From: Dillenia suffruticosa
Taxonomy: Eukaryota > Streptophyta > Magnoliopsida > Dilleniales > Dilleniaceae
NCBI GenBank assembly: GCA_033439265.1
Contig: JAVTVX010000010.1
Coordinates: 2,914,001-2,978,000 of the forward strand
DNA: 64,000 nucleotides
Reading direction: 5' to 3'
The notes beneath the pieces are model-generated. The model was given only the letters and a program-made list of their open reading frames with translations. It did not search any database and had not been told where the DNA came from. A program made the translations under genes and the position numbers. Position 1 is the first letter of the stretch, and each line of letters begins with the position of its first letter. Below, one piece after another: positions 13,150-25,900 of this stretch.

Positions 13150-13775
13150 ATTGTAAAATTATAATTCGACTCACACTTAAAATAAGCCGACTTACTAGAT
13201 ATAAGTCTGTAATTTAAGTAAGTCGACTTAATAGGAATACAAGTCAACTTGAACAACTTGTATTGAAAATTTGTTTAAGTATAGAAAAACATAAGTCGAC
13301 TTGAGAAAACTAACTAGTCGATCTGATAAAACAAGGTCACAGAAGTTTACTCTGCAATATAATTAAGTCAACTTATATACTATGCAAGTCGATATGAACC
13401 CACGATGAACTAATATCAAGTCGACTTGACAAAACAATGAGTCGACCTAAAGGATCAAATTCACAGAAACTGGTGTCTGTAATCTTAGTAAGTCGACCCA
13501 GGATTAGAAGAAGTCGACTTGAGACCATATTATGTCGACTCAACAAATTTGTAAGTTGACTTACATTATGTTCAAGCCAACTCATGAGCAAACCAAGAAG
13601 ACCTACCTCTCACAACATGAACACATTCAAGTTAACTTATGTATCTACGGAGTCCACCTGAACAATATGCAAATCACAGAGAGAAGTCGACCTAAGCTTT
13701 TGACAAGTCGACTCAAATAATTCAAAACTCCAAATTAAGTCGACTTAGATCTCCAACAAGTCGACATCATGTGAG
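13150..13775. repeat. Dense array of AAGTCGACTT-like palindromes (left LTR)
   Basis: About twenty copies of the 10-base palindrome AAGTCGACTT or near variants (AAGTTGACTT, AAGTCAACTT, AAGTCGACCT), spaced roughly 20-50 bases apart in irregular sequence. Confidence 0.85.
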
Positions 13776-13942
13776 TAATGTTCAAATTGCTCAGAAAAGT
13801 AGTTTTGAATTTAATGAAGAACACAACTATCTCACAAACTCCTGCGATGCATTCAATGTCTGTAAAAGCTCTCCAACGGCTAAAATCATTTTCATTGGTA
13901 CAAATATAACTACAAGAGATTGAGGCTTTTGATTGAAGCACG

Positions 13943-13968
13943 GAGAGAGAGAGAGAGAGAGAGAGAGC
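13943..13968. repeat. (GA)n microsatellite in the left LTR
   Basis: Short GA run; it is absent from the matching place in the right LTR. Confidence 0.85.
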
Positions 13969-16900
13969 AATCTTTATTCAAAGCCTTCATACTCTGTTTT
14001 CCGAAAAATCTATTTTGTTGTTCATTCACGATTGTAACTGGGAGTCACGGACTTGATTTTGAAGCATATTGAAGTTTACTCTCAGTTGTAAAGGATAAGA
14101 AATGTTGTCTTCTAATTTACAATCAAAATTTGTATTTTTAAAGTAGTGTGAGTGTGTTTTCTTGTTTCATGATAGGTAGGTAAAGTGTTTGGAAAAACAC
14201 TTATAAGGCTGGCTAGTACCCATGAAACTAGTGTGTTAACTGTTATTAGATAGTGGATTTGAAAATCTAGATGAAGTTTGGGAGTAAATATACACTAAAA
14301 AGGAGGAACCGCTATAAATTGTGTGTTTTCTGTCCCTTTCATTTTTTCCATTGATTTTTCTTGGTACAATTGATTTCCTTGAAATACCCAAAATAGCCAA
14401 AGTTTTAAATAACCTATTCATCCTCTTCTAGGTTATTACATTGAGTTTCAACGAGTGGTATCAAAACAGGTGTCTAGGAAAGAGTTCAATGTTTTTTAGA
14501 TTTAATGATCCATTCTATGGCTCATAACAACATAGACGGCATTCCAACAGTTGGCCTTCCAAGTAAATTCAAAGCTGTGAACCTGCTTTATCTAGCTTTA
14601 AGTATCTTTGAATAAAATAGAGTTTTATAACAGCTAAAGAGATTTAGGAAAGGTTAGAAACAACATATGAAGAATCTGATCAACTAAGAAAAAACAAAAT
14701 TTGGATGTTAAAACACAAATATGAAACATTCAAATTGAAGGACAGAGAAATGGTAACTTATTTCAACATTATCATAAATGAGCTAAGACTACTAGGAAAA
14801 GGAGTTCCTAAAAAAGACATAGTGGACAAGATTCTCTAGTGTATGCCTAAAGTTTGGGAACCCAAGGTTAATGCTATTGAAGAATCAAAGAATTTGGAAA
14901 CTTTTTTATGGATCAATTAGTGGAAACTCTCATCACCTATGAGATGAAAATGAACTCTCAATCTCAATCAACTTCAATGGAAACTAAAGGAAAAGCAATT
15001 GCATTAAAAGTAGATAGTGAGAGTTCTTGTGGTACGGAAAGAAAGGATGATGTTGATGAAGAAATATCGGTGCTCTCAAGAAGATTGAGAAAACATAAAA
15101 GGAAGAAGAAGTATAGAGGAAGGAAAAAACTTAAGGAAAATAAGAAGAAGATGAAATTAAATGCTTTGAACGCAAAAAGTTAGGGCATATCAAAGCAGAG
15201 TGTCCCCAATTAAAAAGGGAAAGAAAGTATGAGAAGAAGGTTGAAAAGAAGGAAAATAAAAAGAAGGCATTGGTAGCTTGAAGTGACTCAGAGTCAAACT
15301 TGGCTGAAGAGGATGCCATCGAGGAACAAGGCAACATTTGCTTCATGGCTTTGGAAGATGAGAAAGACAATGAGGTGTATTTTTCTAACTTCGACTCTGA
15401 TAATGATTTAGATGATGCATTAATTGAGGCACTAGAAGACTTGAAGAAGTCTAAAAAGTGCAATCTTGAATGTAGAAAGACTTTAGGTGATCTAGAAAAG
15501 AGGATAAACAAGATACAAAAAGAAAATGAAGAACTTAGAAATGAGAATGATGCTCTCAAATGTGAGAATAAAGAACTGCATGATCAAATAGATAAGAGCT
15601 CTAGGATAAATATAAATGCTCCTCAAGATGACCCAAAATTGACAAAAGCATTGCGGAAGAAAAAGAAAAGAAGAAGAGACTTAGTTTTTTATTACATAAA
15701 TTTATACAAGATCAAAAGAAATTGGACCACATGCTAAGTGCACAATGGACGGTCTATGACAAGGCCGGTTTTGGGTATGATCCAATGAATACACAAAAGA
15801 AACAATATAGTTTCTTTGTCCCTAACTCCAAGAATAATAAGACCAAAATAAAATGTCACATTTGCATGAATAATGGACATGTAGCTCAATCATGTAGAAG
15901 GCAGAAAAAAAAAGCAATGTCACATACCAAAATCACAAAGAAATGTAATGAAACATTTTAATGATATGTCTAAAATTGAGTATAAAATAAAGACATCATC
16001 ACAAAGACAAGGAATATTAATATGGGTATCTAAAATTCTTTGAACACTAACATTGGCTGATGCAAAAAAATATGGGTATCAAAAGCCATAATGTGAATAT
16101 TTGCTTTTGTATAGGTATGTCTTCATTCCAAAAGTTCCAAGAGCCAGTGGTTTCTAGAAAGTGGTTGCTCTCAACACATAATGGTGGAGGTCACACACTT
16201 TCGCTCATCAGAAAAGAAGTAAGCAGGCAAGATTATCTTTGGAGACAATTCAAAGGGGTCAATCATTGTTGTTGACAACATAGATAACTCATAAACTAAA
16301 ATTAACTATGTTTTATTTATAAAAGTTTTAAAATATAATTTACTAAGTATTAGTCAATTATGTGATAAGTGATATATTGTTATATTTGATTATATTGTTA
16401 TATTTGACTGCATTGCACGTGTAGTTATAAATAAGCAAGCCAATAAGATTAGATTTAAAGGTTTTACAGAGAAAAACATCTATGTGATATACTTGGATGA
16501 CATAGGAAATGAAGAAGCATATTTAATGGCTCTAGATGTGAAAATTTTTTGGTTGTGGCATAAAAGATTAGGGTATACTAGTACAAACCAAATATCTAGA
16601 GTAACAGAAAATGGTTTAGTTAGAGGCTTATCTAATTTCAAATTTGAAAAGGATAGGTGGTGTGATGTTTGCATGAAAGGCAAGCATGTAAGAACTTCTT
16701 TCAAGTCTAAAAATGAAGTATCCATCTCTAAACCTTTAGAACTTCTTCATATGGACTTATTTGGTCCAACCAAAACTCAAAGTCTACAATGGAAATATTA
16801 TGGCTTTGTAATTATAGATCACTATTTTAAGTATATTTGGGTCATATTCTTAACAAAGAAAGAAAAAATTAGTGGCTTATTTATTAAATTTTGTAAAAAG

Positions 16901-17819
16901 GTATAAAATGAGAATAAATGTCATGTCTTGAGAATTAGAAGTGATCATAGTAAAGAGTTTAAAAATAGAATCATACAAGAGTTTTGTGAAGAATAAGAAA
17001 TGGAGAACAATTTTTTTGTATCTAGGACTCCATAACAAAATGATATTATAGAAAGGAAAAATAAGATATTAGAAGAGATGGCTAAAACTATATTATGTGA
17101 ATATAGTCTACCAAAATAAGATACTGGATTCCAATCAAATTCCAAAGAGTCACATTCAGATGCAATTAAAAGGATTTTCAGATATTTGAAGGATATATGC
17201 AATCTAGGAGTGTGGTCTGATAAGAATTTATCATTTGATTTGCATGGATATTCAAATGCAGACTTTACTAGTTGTAAATTATATAGAAAGAGTACAAATG
17301 ATATTTACCAATACTTTGGAAGTATGCTAGTGTCATGATCCTCTAAGAAGCAAAATAGTGTTGCTACCTTAACCACAGAAACAAAATATGTGGCTACAAG
17401 GCAACGTTGTGCTCAAATTTTGTAAATCAAATATCAACTTGAGAATTATGGATTAAATTTTGAAAACAAACGAATCAAAGTAGACAACACTAATGTTATA
17501 AATTTAACAAAAAAATCCAGTCCATCACCCTAGAACTAAGTACATTGAGGTTAGATATCATTTCATTAGAGAACATATACTTCAGAGGGATACAATTCTA
17601 GAATATATAAAAACTTAAAAACAAAGCTCTAATATTTTTACCAAATCATTGAATAGAGAAAAATTTTGCAATTTAAGAAGAGAATTGGGAATGATGTATT
17701 AAATTCACAAACTTTAGACATTTAAAATAGAACAACAATGCATGCTTGAAACAATTAGGTAAGACTATAAATATAACTTTAGAGAAATTTCAAAAGTCTA
17801 ACAAACTATCTCGATTTAC

Positions 17820-18370
17820 TAAAAGATAAGCCAACTTATAGTTTGATCTTTAAGAAAATTGTGTGTGTAAGTCAACTTATAAAATGCATAAGTCAACTTG
17901 ATTTGATGAGAGTTGATTTATGTGTAGCATAAGTCGACCATGCATATATGCTTTAGTAGAAGAGAAGTCGACTTATATCTTATATAAGTTGATCTGCTAA
18001 TTTCAGAACTCAAAACTGAGTTTTGAAAATTAGGCAAGTCGACTTGTTAATGCAACAAGTTGACCCATGAAAATCATGATTGAGAATATTTTTTTTGAAA
18101 AATTAATCAAGTCGACTTATGAAAAATGTAAGTCGACCTATGAACTAATACTTGCATAATGTAAGTAGACTTATTCAGTATATAAGTCGACCTGCAAAAT
18201 CCAAAACACAGAAAAAAATTTATGAAAAATAACTAAATCAACTTGATTCTTCAGTAAGTCGACTTGGATATGCTCAGAACAGGGTTTCATTACAAGCAAC
18301 TCGACCTGCAATAAATACAAACTGACCTACATGAATTGACATGAATCGACAAGTTGACTCATGTAGCTCA
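17820..18370. repeat. Internal AAGTCGACTT-like palindrome array
   Basis: About eighteen palindrome variants between the RNase H remnant and the extra frame. The motif matches the LTR arrays but the surrounding sequence does not align as a third LTR. Confidence 0.8.
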
Positions 18371-18596
18371 TAAATCAAAACTCCGACCCCAAAATCCATT
18401 TCTCTCTCTCTCTAATCCTGATTTGACCCAAATATAAAACAATTAGGTTCTAGAAAAATCGACCCTTTATATTCTCTCATACATTTTAAACCCTAAAGTC
18501 TCTTCGTTTTCAATCTCTTCTTCTCTCAAAACCTAACCCTAGAATTTTTCTCTTTTACACAAACCCTAACCCATCTCTCTTGATCTTCTTGGTTGC

Positions 18597-19960
18597 GTGG
18601 TGCATCCCTCATCAGATCTCTATTCTTTGCAATCACTCTTCTTCATCTTCTCTTCTCTAGCAATTAAAGAAAACCCTAGACACAGTCTAATCTCTCTTTC
18701 CATTATCAAACACAAACCCAATCTCAATCCCTATGATCGATACAGTCTTTTTCACAATTATCATCTTTGTCTCACCATCTATGGTGAAATCCTCTTGAAG
18801 AACACTTCCATGGCACCAAAAAGTGATGAACCCAACATCGTTCATGAAAGTGAGTTTCCACCCATTGCAAATGTTAAGTCCTACAACTCGAACGTTTGTA
18901 ATAGGAAATCGAATCTTGGTAGACTAATAGATTGTGAATATTTAAGGAAAATAAAATTCTCACATGAAGAACACTTAAGCCATATTCTATCATGTTCCTT
19001 ATTAAGCCGAAATGACCAAGTCTATAAGGATTTAGTAAGGAAATTTTATAACAATTTGGAAGTTACAGAGGAAACGAGAGAACATATCATAGAAACTTAC
19101 TATCATTTTGCTACGGGGTAGAGTCTTGTACATTTAGAACCTATATAAAGGGAAAGCAAGTTATGATCACTCCTAAAGTTCTGTCCATAATGAGCAACAT
19201 GGAATGGATGCCACGAACTGTTTGTGAGGATTAGTTGGAAAGGGATCAAGTAGAGTGTGCAAAAATTGTTTTCAAAAACAATAACTTGAAGGAACTGGAG
19301 GATGTTAGCACAAATCCTAAAGATTTAGTTGTACATAAGAGAATTCTACATTTCATTATCACTCATGTATTTAGACCTAGATGAGGAAACCATTCAACAA
19401 TTACCAAGGAGGATTTGTAGCTCATGGGATGTATAATGGACAAGAAAAGTTCTGGCTTACATTACTTGTACCATATTTTATGATAAATGTTGCAAAATCA
19501 TCTTTTGCGAATTTATCTTATTGTTACTTGATCACAGACATCATAAGTGTAAACAAAATAGATTTGAAAAAGGAAATAAACATTAAGTTGATCCTAAAAC
19601 ATGGTATTGGTGAATCATCCTTGAAAAAGGATAGATAGGTGTAGAAGGATGGGATTTGGGAGAGAAAAGATGAGAATGAGCAATAGGTAGGGGCAAATGA
19701 AAGAAAAAGAGATAAAACTAGACCTAGTGAACCATCTAAAGAACGCCCTATAGAAAAAAGTGTGCAAATTGTCCCTTTATTTTGCTGTCCTTCTACATCA
19801 TTTCCTTCTTCTTCTTCCTTTAAGGTTACAATGGATATGATTTGGGGAGCATTGGTCCATGTGAGGCACAACTCCTTACGATTGAAGATCAAAATGCGCA
19901 AACTCAAGATAGGTTCAATCAACTTGAAACCTTGATCAAGGAAAGTCAACTCAAACCTTC
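18597..19960 (+). other. Extra 3' reading frame of the copia element (plant transposon protein-like)
   Basis: Frames downstream of pol include 18597-19121, with LVRKFYNNLEV near its end, and a following region with LHFIITHVFRP. The layout resembles the 'putative plant transposon protein' domain carried as an extra 3' or env-like frame by large plant LTR elements. Its biochemical role is unknown. It is broken here and treated as a fossil. The domain call is from memory of the family pattern and would need a profile search to confirm. Confidence 0.5.
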
Positions 19961-20387
19961 AAACCCTTCTTGAACCTCTCTCCCCACACTTTCTTATGAG
20001 CTACTATGTCTGCAGAAACCTACATTTTATTTTGATGTTCTCTTGTCTTTTGCCTTATTTTAGTTGTACTTATAGTAGGTTAACTTTTGTAATTAGATTT
20101 ACATGGATGCATATGCTTTTGTTTCACTTTTAATGTATCGACATAGCTATGTTTGAACTTTCCTTAAACATATCCTTTAAAGATCTCATATAACCATGCC
20201 TCAATCCTCTATACTTATATACATTGATAAATACATCTTGACATTTTTTAGAAGTATGTTAATTGTGTTATTTCTTTATCAATAGGTTAATAACCTTAAT
20301 TTTGGGTCATTTTTTTGCCCTTTTGTTTATTTTTCTTGAATACCCCATTTTGTTGATGACAAAAAGAGGAGAATGGTTTGAAAATGT

Positions 20388-20630
20388 ATATGTGGTGGTT
20401 ATGTGATTGTATATATGTGATAGTTATTGTGTTGTGTGAAATTTTGAACTATAGTTGTACAAAGGGGGATTTGGTAGTTATGTCATTGTATATAGTGGCA
20501 GTTATTGTGTTGTGTGAAATTTTGAACTATAGTTGGACAAAGGGGGATGTGGTGGTTATGTCATTGTATATATGTGGTAGTTATTTTGTTGTGTGAAATT
20601 TTGAACTATAGTTGTACAAAGGGGAATTTA
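20388..20630 (+). repeat. 79-bp tandem repeat (about 3 copies) upstream of the 3' LTR
   Basis: The unit holds GTTATTGTGTTGTGTGAAAT, TTGAACTATAGTTG and then ACAAAGGGGGAT. The GTTATT word recurs at 20423, 20501 and 20580. Each unit carries a purine-rich AAAGGGG(G)A block like a polypurine tract. Confidence 0.9.
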
Positions 20631-20808
20631 TATATTTGGTAGATTGCATATGATGCACATATTAGTCATTATGTATTACTTGAAGGATAGACAAGAATTA
20701 GAGTGTTTGAAAGTCTCAAGAAGTATTTGCATAGGCTGGGGGGAGTATTTTCAATTTTTCAAACAATTTTCAAATAAATTTTTGTTATTATAAAAAAAGG
20801 GGAGATAT

Positions 20809-22501
20809 TATTGAGCAAAATAAGTTTTGATGATAATTAGAGATGATTAAAATTGAAATAAGTTAATTAATTAAAGTTCTAACAAAATAGGAAAACTATT
20901 AAAATTAAATTTAACTTAGGGAATTCAACATGCTTATTTAAAAAGTCAACATACATAATCAAAATATGTAAATTTGATATATCATGTCGACATTCACATA
21001 TGTAAGTCAACCTGTAAAATGACAAGTTGACTCCATCCTAACCTTAAGTCAACCTACAATTCCAGAATTTGAAATTTGCCTAAGCATAGAATATATCAAG
21101 TTGACCTGAGTAAACATCAAGTTGATTTAAGGAAAATATGTCTCAGAACTTTAAGTTTGCACATAATCAAGTCTCAGAACTTTCTGTACGTAATCAAGCC
21201 GACCTGCCCAACTAACAAGTCGACCAGAATTTCAAGACTGTAAAATTATAAGTTGACTTACACTTAGAATAAATCGACCTGTCGGATATAGGTCTCAAAA
21301 ATCTAATCTATAATTTAAGTAAGTTGACTTACCAGGAATACAAATCAACTTGAACAACTTGTGTTGAAAATAGGTATAGAAAAACATAAGTTAATTTGAG
21401 AAAACTAACAAGTCTATTTGATAAAACAAGGTCACAAAAGTTCACTCTGCAATTTAATTGAGTCGACCTATACACTATGCAAGTAGACATGAACCAATGA
21501 TGAGCTAATATCATGTCGATGAGTTGACTTGATCCAAAGGAAAATAAGCATACAAATCGACTTAGTCATAAATTAAGTCAACCTAAGGGATCAAAGTCAT
21601 AGAAACAGATGTCTATAACATTAGTAAGTCGACTTAGGAATAGAATAAGTCGACCTACGACCATATTATGTCGACTCAACAAATTTGTAAGTTGACTTAT
21701 ATTTTATTCAAGCCAACTCGTGAGCAAACCAAGCAGACCTACCTATCCAATATGAACACATTCAAGTCAACCTATGTATCTACAACATCGATTTGAACAA
21801 TGTGCAAATCACATAGAGTAGTCAACCTGAGCTTTTGACAAGTCGACTCAAATAATTCAAAACTCAAAATTAAGTTTACTCAAATCTCCAATAAGTTGAC
21901 AGCATGTGAGTAACTTTCAAATTGTTTAAATTGTTTAGATAAGCGATTTCGAATTTAATGAAAAGTACAACTATCTTACTAACTCCTACGATGTATTCAA
22001 TGTTTGTAAAATCTTTCCGACTAAAATCATCTTCATACTCTGTTTTTTGGAAAATCTTTCTTGTTATTCATTCATGATTGTAACCAGGAGTCGTGAACTT
22101 GATTTTGAAGCATATTGAAGTTTACTGTTAGTTGTAAAGGATCAAAATGGTTGTCTTCTGATTTATAGTCAAAATTTGTATTTTTAAAATAATGTCGATG
22201 TGTTTGCTTATTTCATGAGAGGCAAGTGTAAATGTTAGAGAAAAACACTTGTAAAATTAGCTAACACCCACGAAGTTAGTGTATTAACCATTGTTAGATG
22301 GTGGATTTGAAAATCTAAGTGAAGTATAGGAGTGGATGTATACTAAGAATATGGAACCATTATAAATTGTATGTCTTCTGTCCCCTTCATTTTCTTCATT
22401 GATTTTTCTTGGTAAAATTGATTTCCTTTAAACACAAAAAAATAGTCAAAATTTTAAATAACCTATTTAGCCCCTCTAGATTATTACATTGAGTGTCAAC
22501 A
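20809..22501 (+). repeat. Right (3') LTR of the 12.45-22.50 kb copia element
   Basis: Follows the purine tract AAAAAAAGGGGAGA and ends TCAACA at 22501, directly followed by the target duplicate ATATT. It carries its own palindrome array (about 21000-21900), collinear with that of the left LTR. Confidence 0.9.
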
Positions 22502-22937
22502 ATATTTTTCAATTTAATTGAAAAATATTACAAATAAAAAAAATAAGTTTAAGTTAATGCCTATATGTTTTACAAAATTAAAATGTGAAGTTCATATTCT
22601 TATATAAAAAAAATAAAAATTATTAACTAAATGGGAAGAATTCATGCTATTGTACTCCGAAAAAAAAAAGGGGAAAAAAGGAAAAGCTAGTTCACCCTCA
22701 TCTATATATAAATAATATAGCTAACTCAATCCAACCTCACCAAATAAACAGATAAGAAAACGTTCTTGGAGACTGCATTATTGTGAGCAAGGAAGAAGAA
22801 AGAAACTATGAAGTTTAATTGGATTTCATTCATTAGTAGGTGCGGACCACGCATAGACAGACCTTGAACTACAGAACATAAACAAAACTGCAAATTGCAA
22901 TGCAACTCTTTCATTATTCAATTTTAATGCAAACAGT
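22502..22937. other. AT-rich spacer with palindrome; 3' flank of the reductase gene
   Basis: Begins with a 29-base perfect inverted repeat (22501-22529, 14-base arms). The rest is AT-rich. The region 22700-22937 would carry the 3' UTR of the minus-strand reductase. No other gene was seen. Confidence 0.6.
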
Positions 22938-25900
22938 TCAGAAGTCAATAAATTGCTTCTCCTTCAAGCTCTCCACTGTTTCCTTGAGACTCTCCTCTAA
23001 AGCAAGGAATTCAATCCCAAGACTTTTTGCCTTTTCCTTCGATATCTGGAATTTTGGGGCAAAAGGTTTGTCATCTGCACACCTGTCAAATGAAGAGAGA
23101 CAGACAGACTATTACTTCCTTGTAGAGAAAGCAACTCAAGAGAAAACTCAATTTTCATCTTGCCATATCCAGTGTCTAAGAAGAATAACAGTTCCCAAGA
23201 CCGCTTCACCTCTCTACCTTGCAATTTGGGCATTCAGAACTTACATGCTCCAACTTGAGGGTCGGAGTATTGGAGATTGCATAATTATTGTCGTCTCACT
23301 TATTTTATTTTAGCTTTCCTTCTTTGATCCCAAGTCATGTGTTGGGTCAAGTGGCTCCCTAAAGGATACGACACATGGCAGTAGAAGTAGGACAGGGCGG
23401 CTTTATGTGAATTCAATCCCAAAAGAAGGTTTTGTCTCCAACTTGCATATGAAATGCTAACAAACAAATTCACATTAGCAATTTCTTGCGGGAGAAGATA
23501 CTTACTTTTCTGGAAGATGTAAAGATGGATAAATGCCCTTCAAAATATTCACAAGATCTGAAAAATGTGCAACTCTCTCAGCCAGGCAGTATCTTCCCGT
23601 AGCAGCTGGATTCTCATATGCCAAAACATGTGCATTGGCAACATCTTTTACATCAACCCATCCAAAAGAAGCATTGGGAAATGACTTCCCTCCTGACATC
23701 AAAAGAAGAGATCAACAAAAAAGACATTTAACTATTTGAAGATTATATAGGTCAAAAATTAGCTTTCGCAAAAAATTCATGTCCAATAGCTCCAGAAGAA
23801 ATTGATGTGAAAACGGTTTGTAAGGAACTAAATACATGTATCAAGTGATGATAAGTTGAAGGATTTGAAGGTTAAAACTAATTATTGGAGAATAATTACC
23901 GTTAATTAAGTCCAAGATAATAGCTGCACTTGCGTTCAGTGTTGGCTGTAAAAGAGGACCAATTACCCATGATGGGTTAATTGCAACCATGTCGAAACCC
24001 TTCTCTTTAGCAAAATTCAATGCGGCTTCTTCGGCCAAAGTCTTTGAAAGAACATACCATTTCTGGTTCAGACCAAAATCAAACATACATTATTATAAGG
24101 TTGATACAATAATGCCTTGAGAGTCACTCTCTAACCATGAGATTAGCTCCTCATTTATGCAACTCTCTTTTCTTATGTTTCACATGCATTCGTACAGGTT
24201 TGTTCGCTGACCTGTAAAAATTAATCAAAGGAATACAAACCTTTGATTGCTTACAAAACTCTGGATCAGAAAACCACGTCTCATCAACAGTCACATCAGG
24301 ATTTCTGGGTCTTGCATTGTGCAGGACTGCGGCACAAGAAGATGTCAATACCACCCTTTTGACACATGGGAATTTCGCACATGACCCAAGGATATTGAGT
24401 GTCCCCTTCAACGCAGGATCAATAAGTTGCCTCTGAAATCAGGGTTCAGAAATAAAATAACAGCTGTGAAATCATTATCTGTGCTCTTAAAAAGCATGAA
24501 CGATAAGGAGTTTAATCTTAAATTGCACAATGCTACTACATGGAAGAAACAACTTAAACAGTAGCGCAGAAATCTACAGTTCTCTGGAAATATTGATCAG
24601 TCTAACCCACAAAATTTTAATGGTAAAATTCATATACAACATGCATACAGACATATAAATAACATTAGCAATAATATTTGCGAAATGCATGAGCAAGATG
24701 TTGGTGTGATTATGTGTTGTCTTGAATCTTGATCAAAAAACTAGTTAAGGCTGCCTTCCATTGTACTTTTCTAAGGCACAATCCCTAGCAAACTTTTTAC
24801 AGTTTCCACACTTTGTTGTCATTTCATTTTTTTTTTTTTTTTTCTCATCTCTTCTTGATGTATGACAACATGGACAATCAATTTGGCCATTCATTAGAGA
24901 CTTGTTTCATAGAAATTTTAGAACTTTTTTTTTTTTTTTTTTTTGCACAGATAACAGTAGCAGACATAGATGGTTTGTCACGTGACAAGAAACAAACCTG
25001 TGGATCCGTGATGTTAGTAATGAAGGGAGAGGCTGTGTGAAAGACACCTTCACACCCATCAACAGCCGAATCAAATGAACCTTCATCCAGTAGGTCAGCC
25101 TTAAATAGTTGCAGTCTCTCTTTAGCTCCATCAAGCAAAAGTAGGTGTTCTGTTCTCTTTGGATCATCTACAAAACAGCAATGTCAAACTCAATCTACAA
25201 GGACCTCAAATAAGATCATTACAAGGAGCTCAAATATTAGGCAAAATATGAGACTCAACTCAATTTTCAATTATATAAACTAAAATTTAAATGTACCAAA
25301 CAAAATGTGAAAGTGAAAATATATGATGTACAAGTGAGTAGTAAAAGTGACCACGAACAATTTGGAATGGTTTCAAGATTCAGGAGTAACAAAGTAAAAT
25401 TCTAGCTTAAATTGTTTACTTTTAGGCCTGTCTAGGATAAGGCAAAAGAACAAACGGGTATAATATTTTAGAAAGATGAAACCATGTAGGTAAGAGTTCT
25501 ATTTCCAATGTGTCATATGTTTGTGCTTCACGACAAGGATTTTACGCCTCAAATATGGCAATTAGTTCTGTCTTTTGGAAACTCATTACCTCTATTGAGG
25601 GGATGACATTCTCCTCTCGTGCAAAAATATGATGCATTCCAGCACAAGAATCTGCACTAATAGCATAGCGCTAAATTTTCCCCTTGCATTGTACCATGTT
25701 TCCATTGTTGAAAATTAAGCAATTTTGTAGTATATTTTCAAATAGGCTTACACCTTAAGCCTTATGCCAAAATCTAGTTAGACAGAGACATGAATCCTTT
25801 CTGTTGTCCAAGTGTTCCACCAAACGCCTGAAAGAGTTTAAATGCAGAAAGCAATGAAGGAACCTCAAATTGGGAATGGGGAATACTGACTTGGGTCACG

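Larger units (their letters stand above)
12450..14453 (+). repeat. Left (5') LTR of the 12.45-22.50 kb copia element
   Basis: Pairs with 20809-22501. It is longer because a 409-bp MITE sits inside (12704-13112). Without that it is about 1.59 kb, shorter than the right LTR because about 100 bases are absent near 13135. Confidence 0.9.
12450..22501 (+). mobile_element. Complete but decayed Ty1/copia element with ~2-kb LTRs (SIRE/Maximus-like)
   Basis: Left LTR is 12450-14453 and right LTR 20809-22501; they begin TGTTGAGC/TATTGAGC and end with TCAAC(A/G). A perfect 5-base target duplication ATATT lies at 12445-12449 and 22502-22506. A primer site TGGTATCAAAAC lies at 14456, and a polypurine tract ends at about 20805. 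Between them are gag (about 14600-15280, zinc knuckle near 15165), a second CCHC motif (15856-15900), pre-integrase/integrase (16484-17100) and RNase H (about 17150-17690), then a palindrome-rich spacer, an extra frame (18597 to about 19960) and a 79-bp tandem repeat. The element is broken with many breaks and has little recognisable reverse transcriptase. By eye roughly one base in eight to ten differs between the LTRs in their first 220 bases, so the insertion is old. Large size, long LTRs and a third 3' frame fit the SIRE/Maximus lineage, but this assignment is inference. Confidence 0.9.

Noticed and set aside
14456-14470. tRNA gene suggested by TGGTATCA words (also at 1652, 53799, 59004)
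   Set aside because: These are primer sites complementary to the tRNA 3' end; no cloverleaf is present.
17820-18370. A third, internal LTR of the copia element
   Set aside because: Only the palindrome motif is shared; the sequence does not align with the LTRs and lacks their ends.
13150-21900. CRISPR-like array suggested by regularly recurring GTCGAC words
   Set aside because: Repeats are only 10 bases and palindromic, spacing is irregular, and the arrays lie in plant retrotransposon LTRs.
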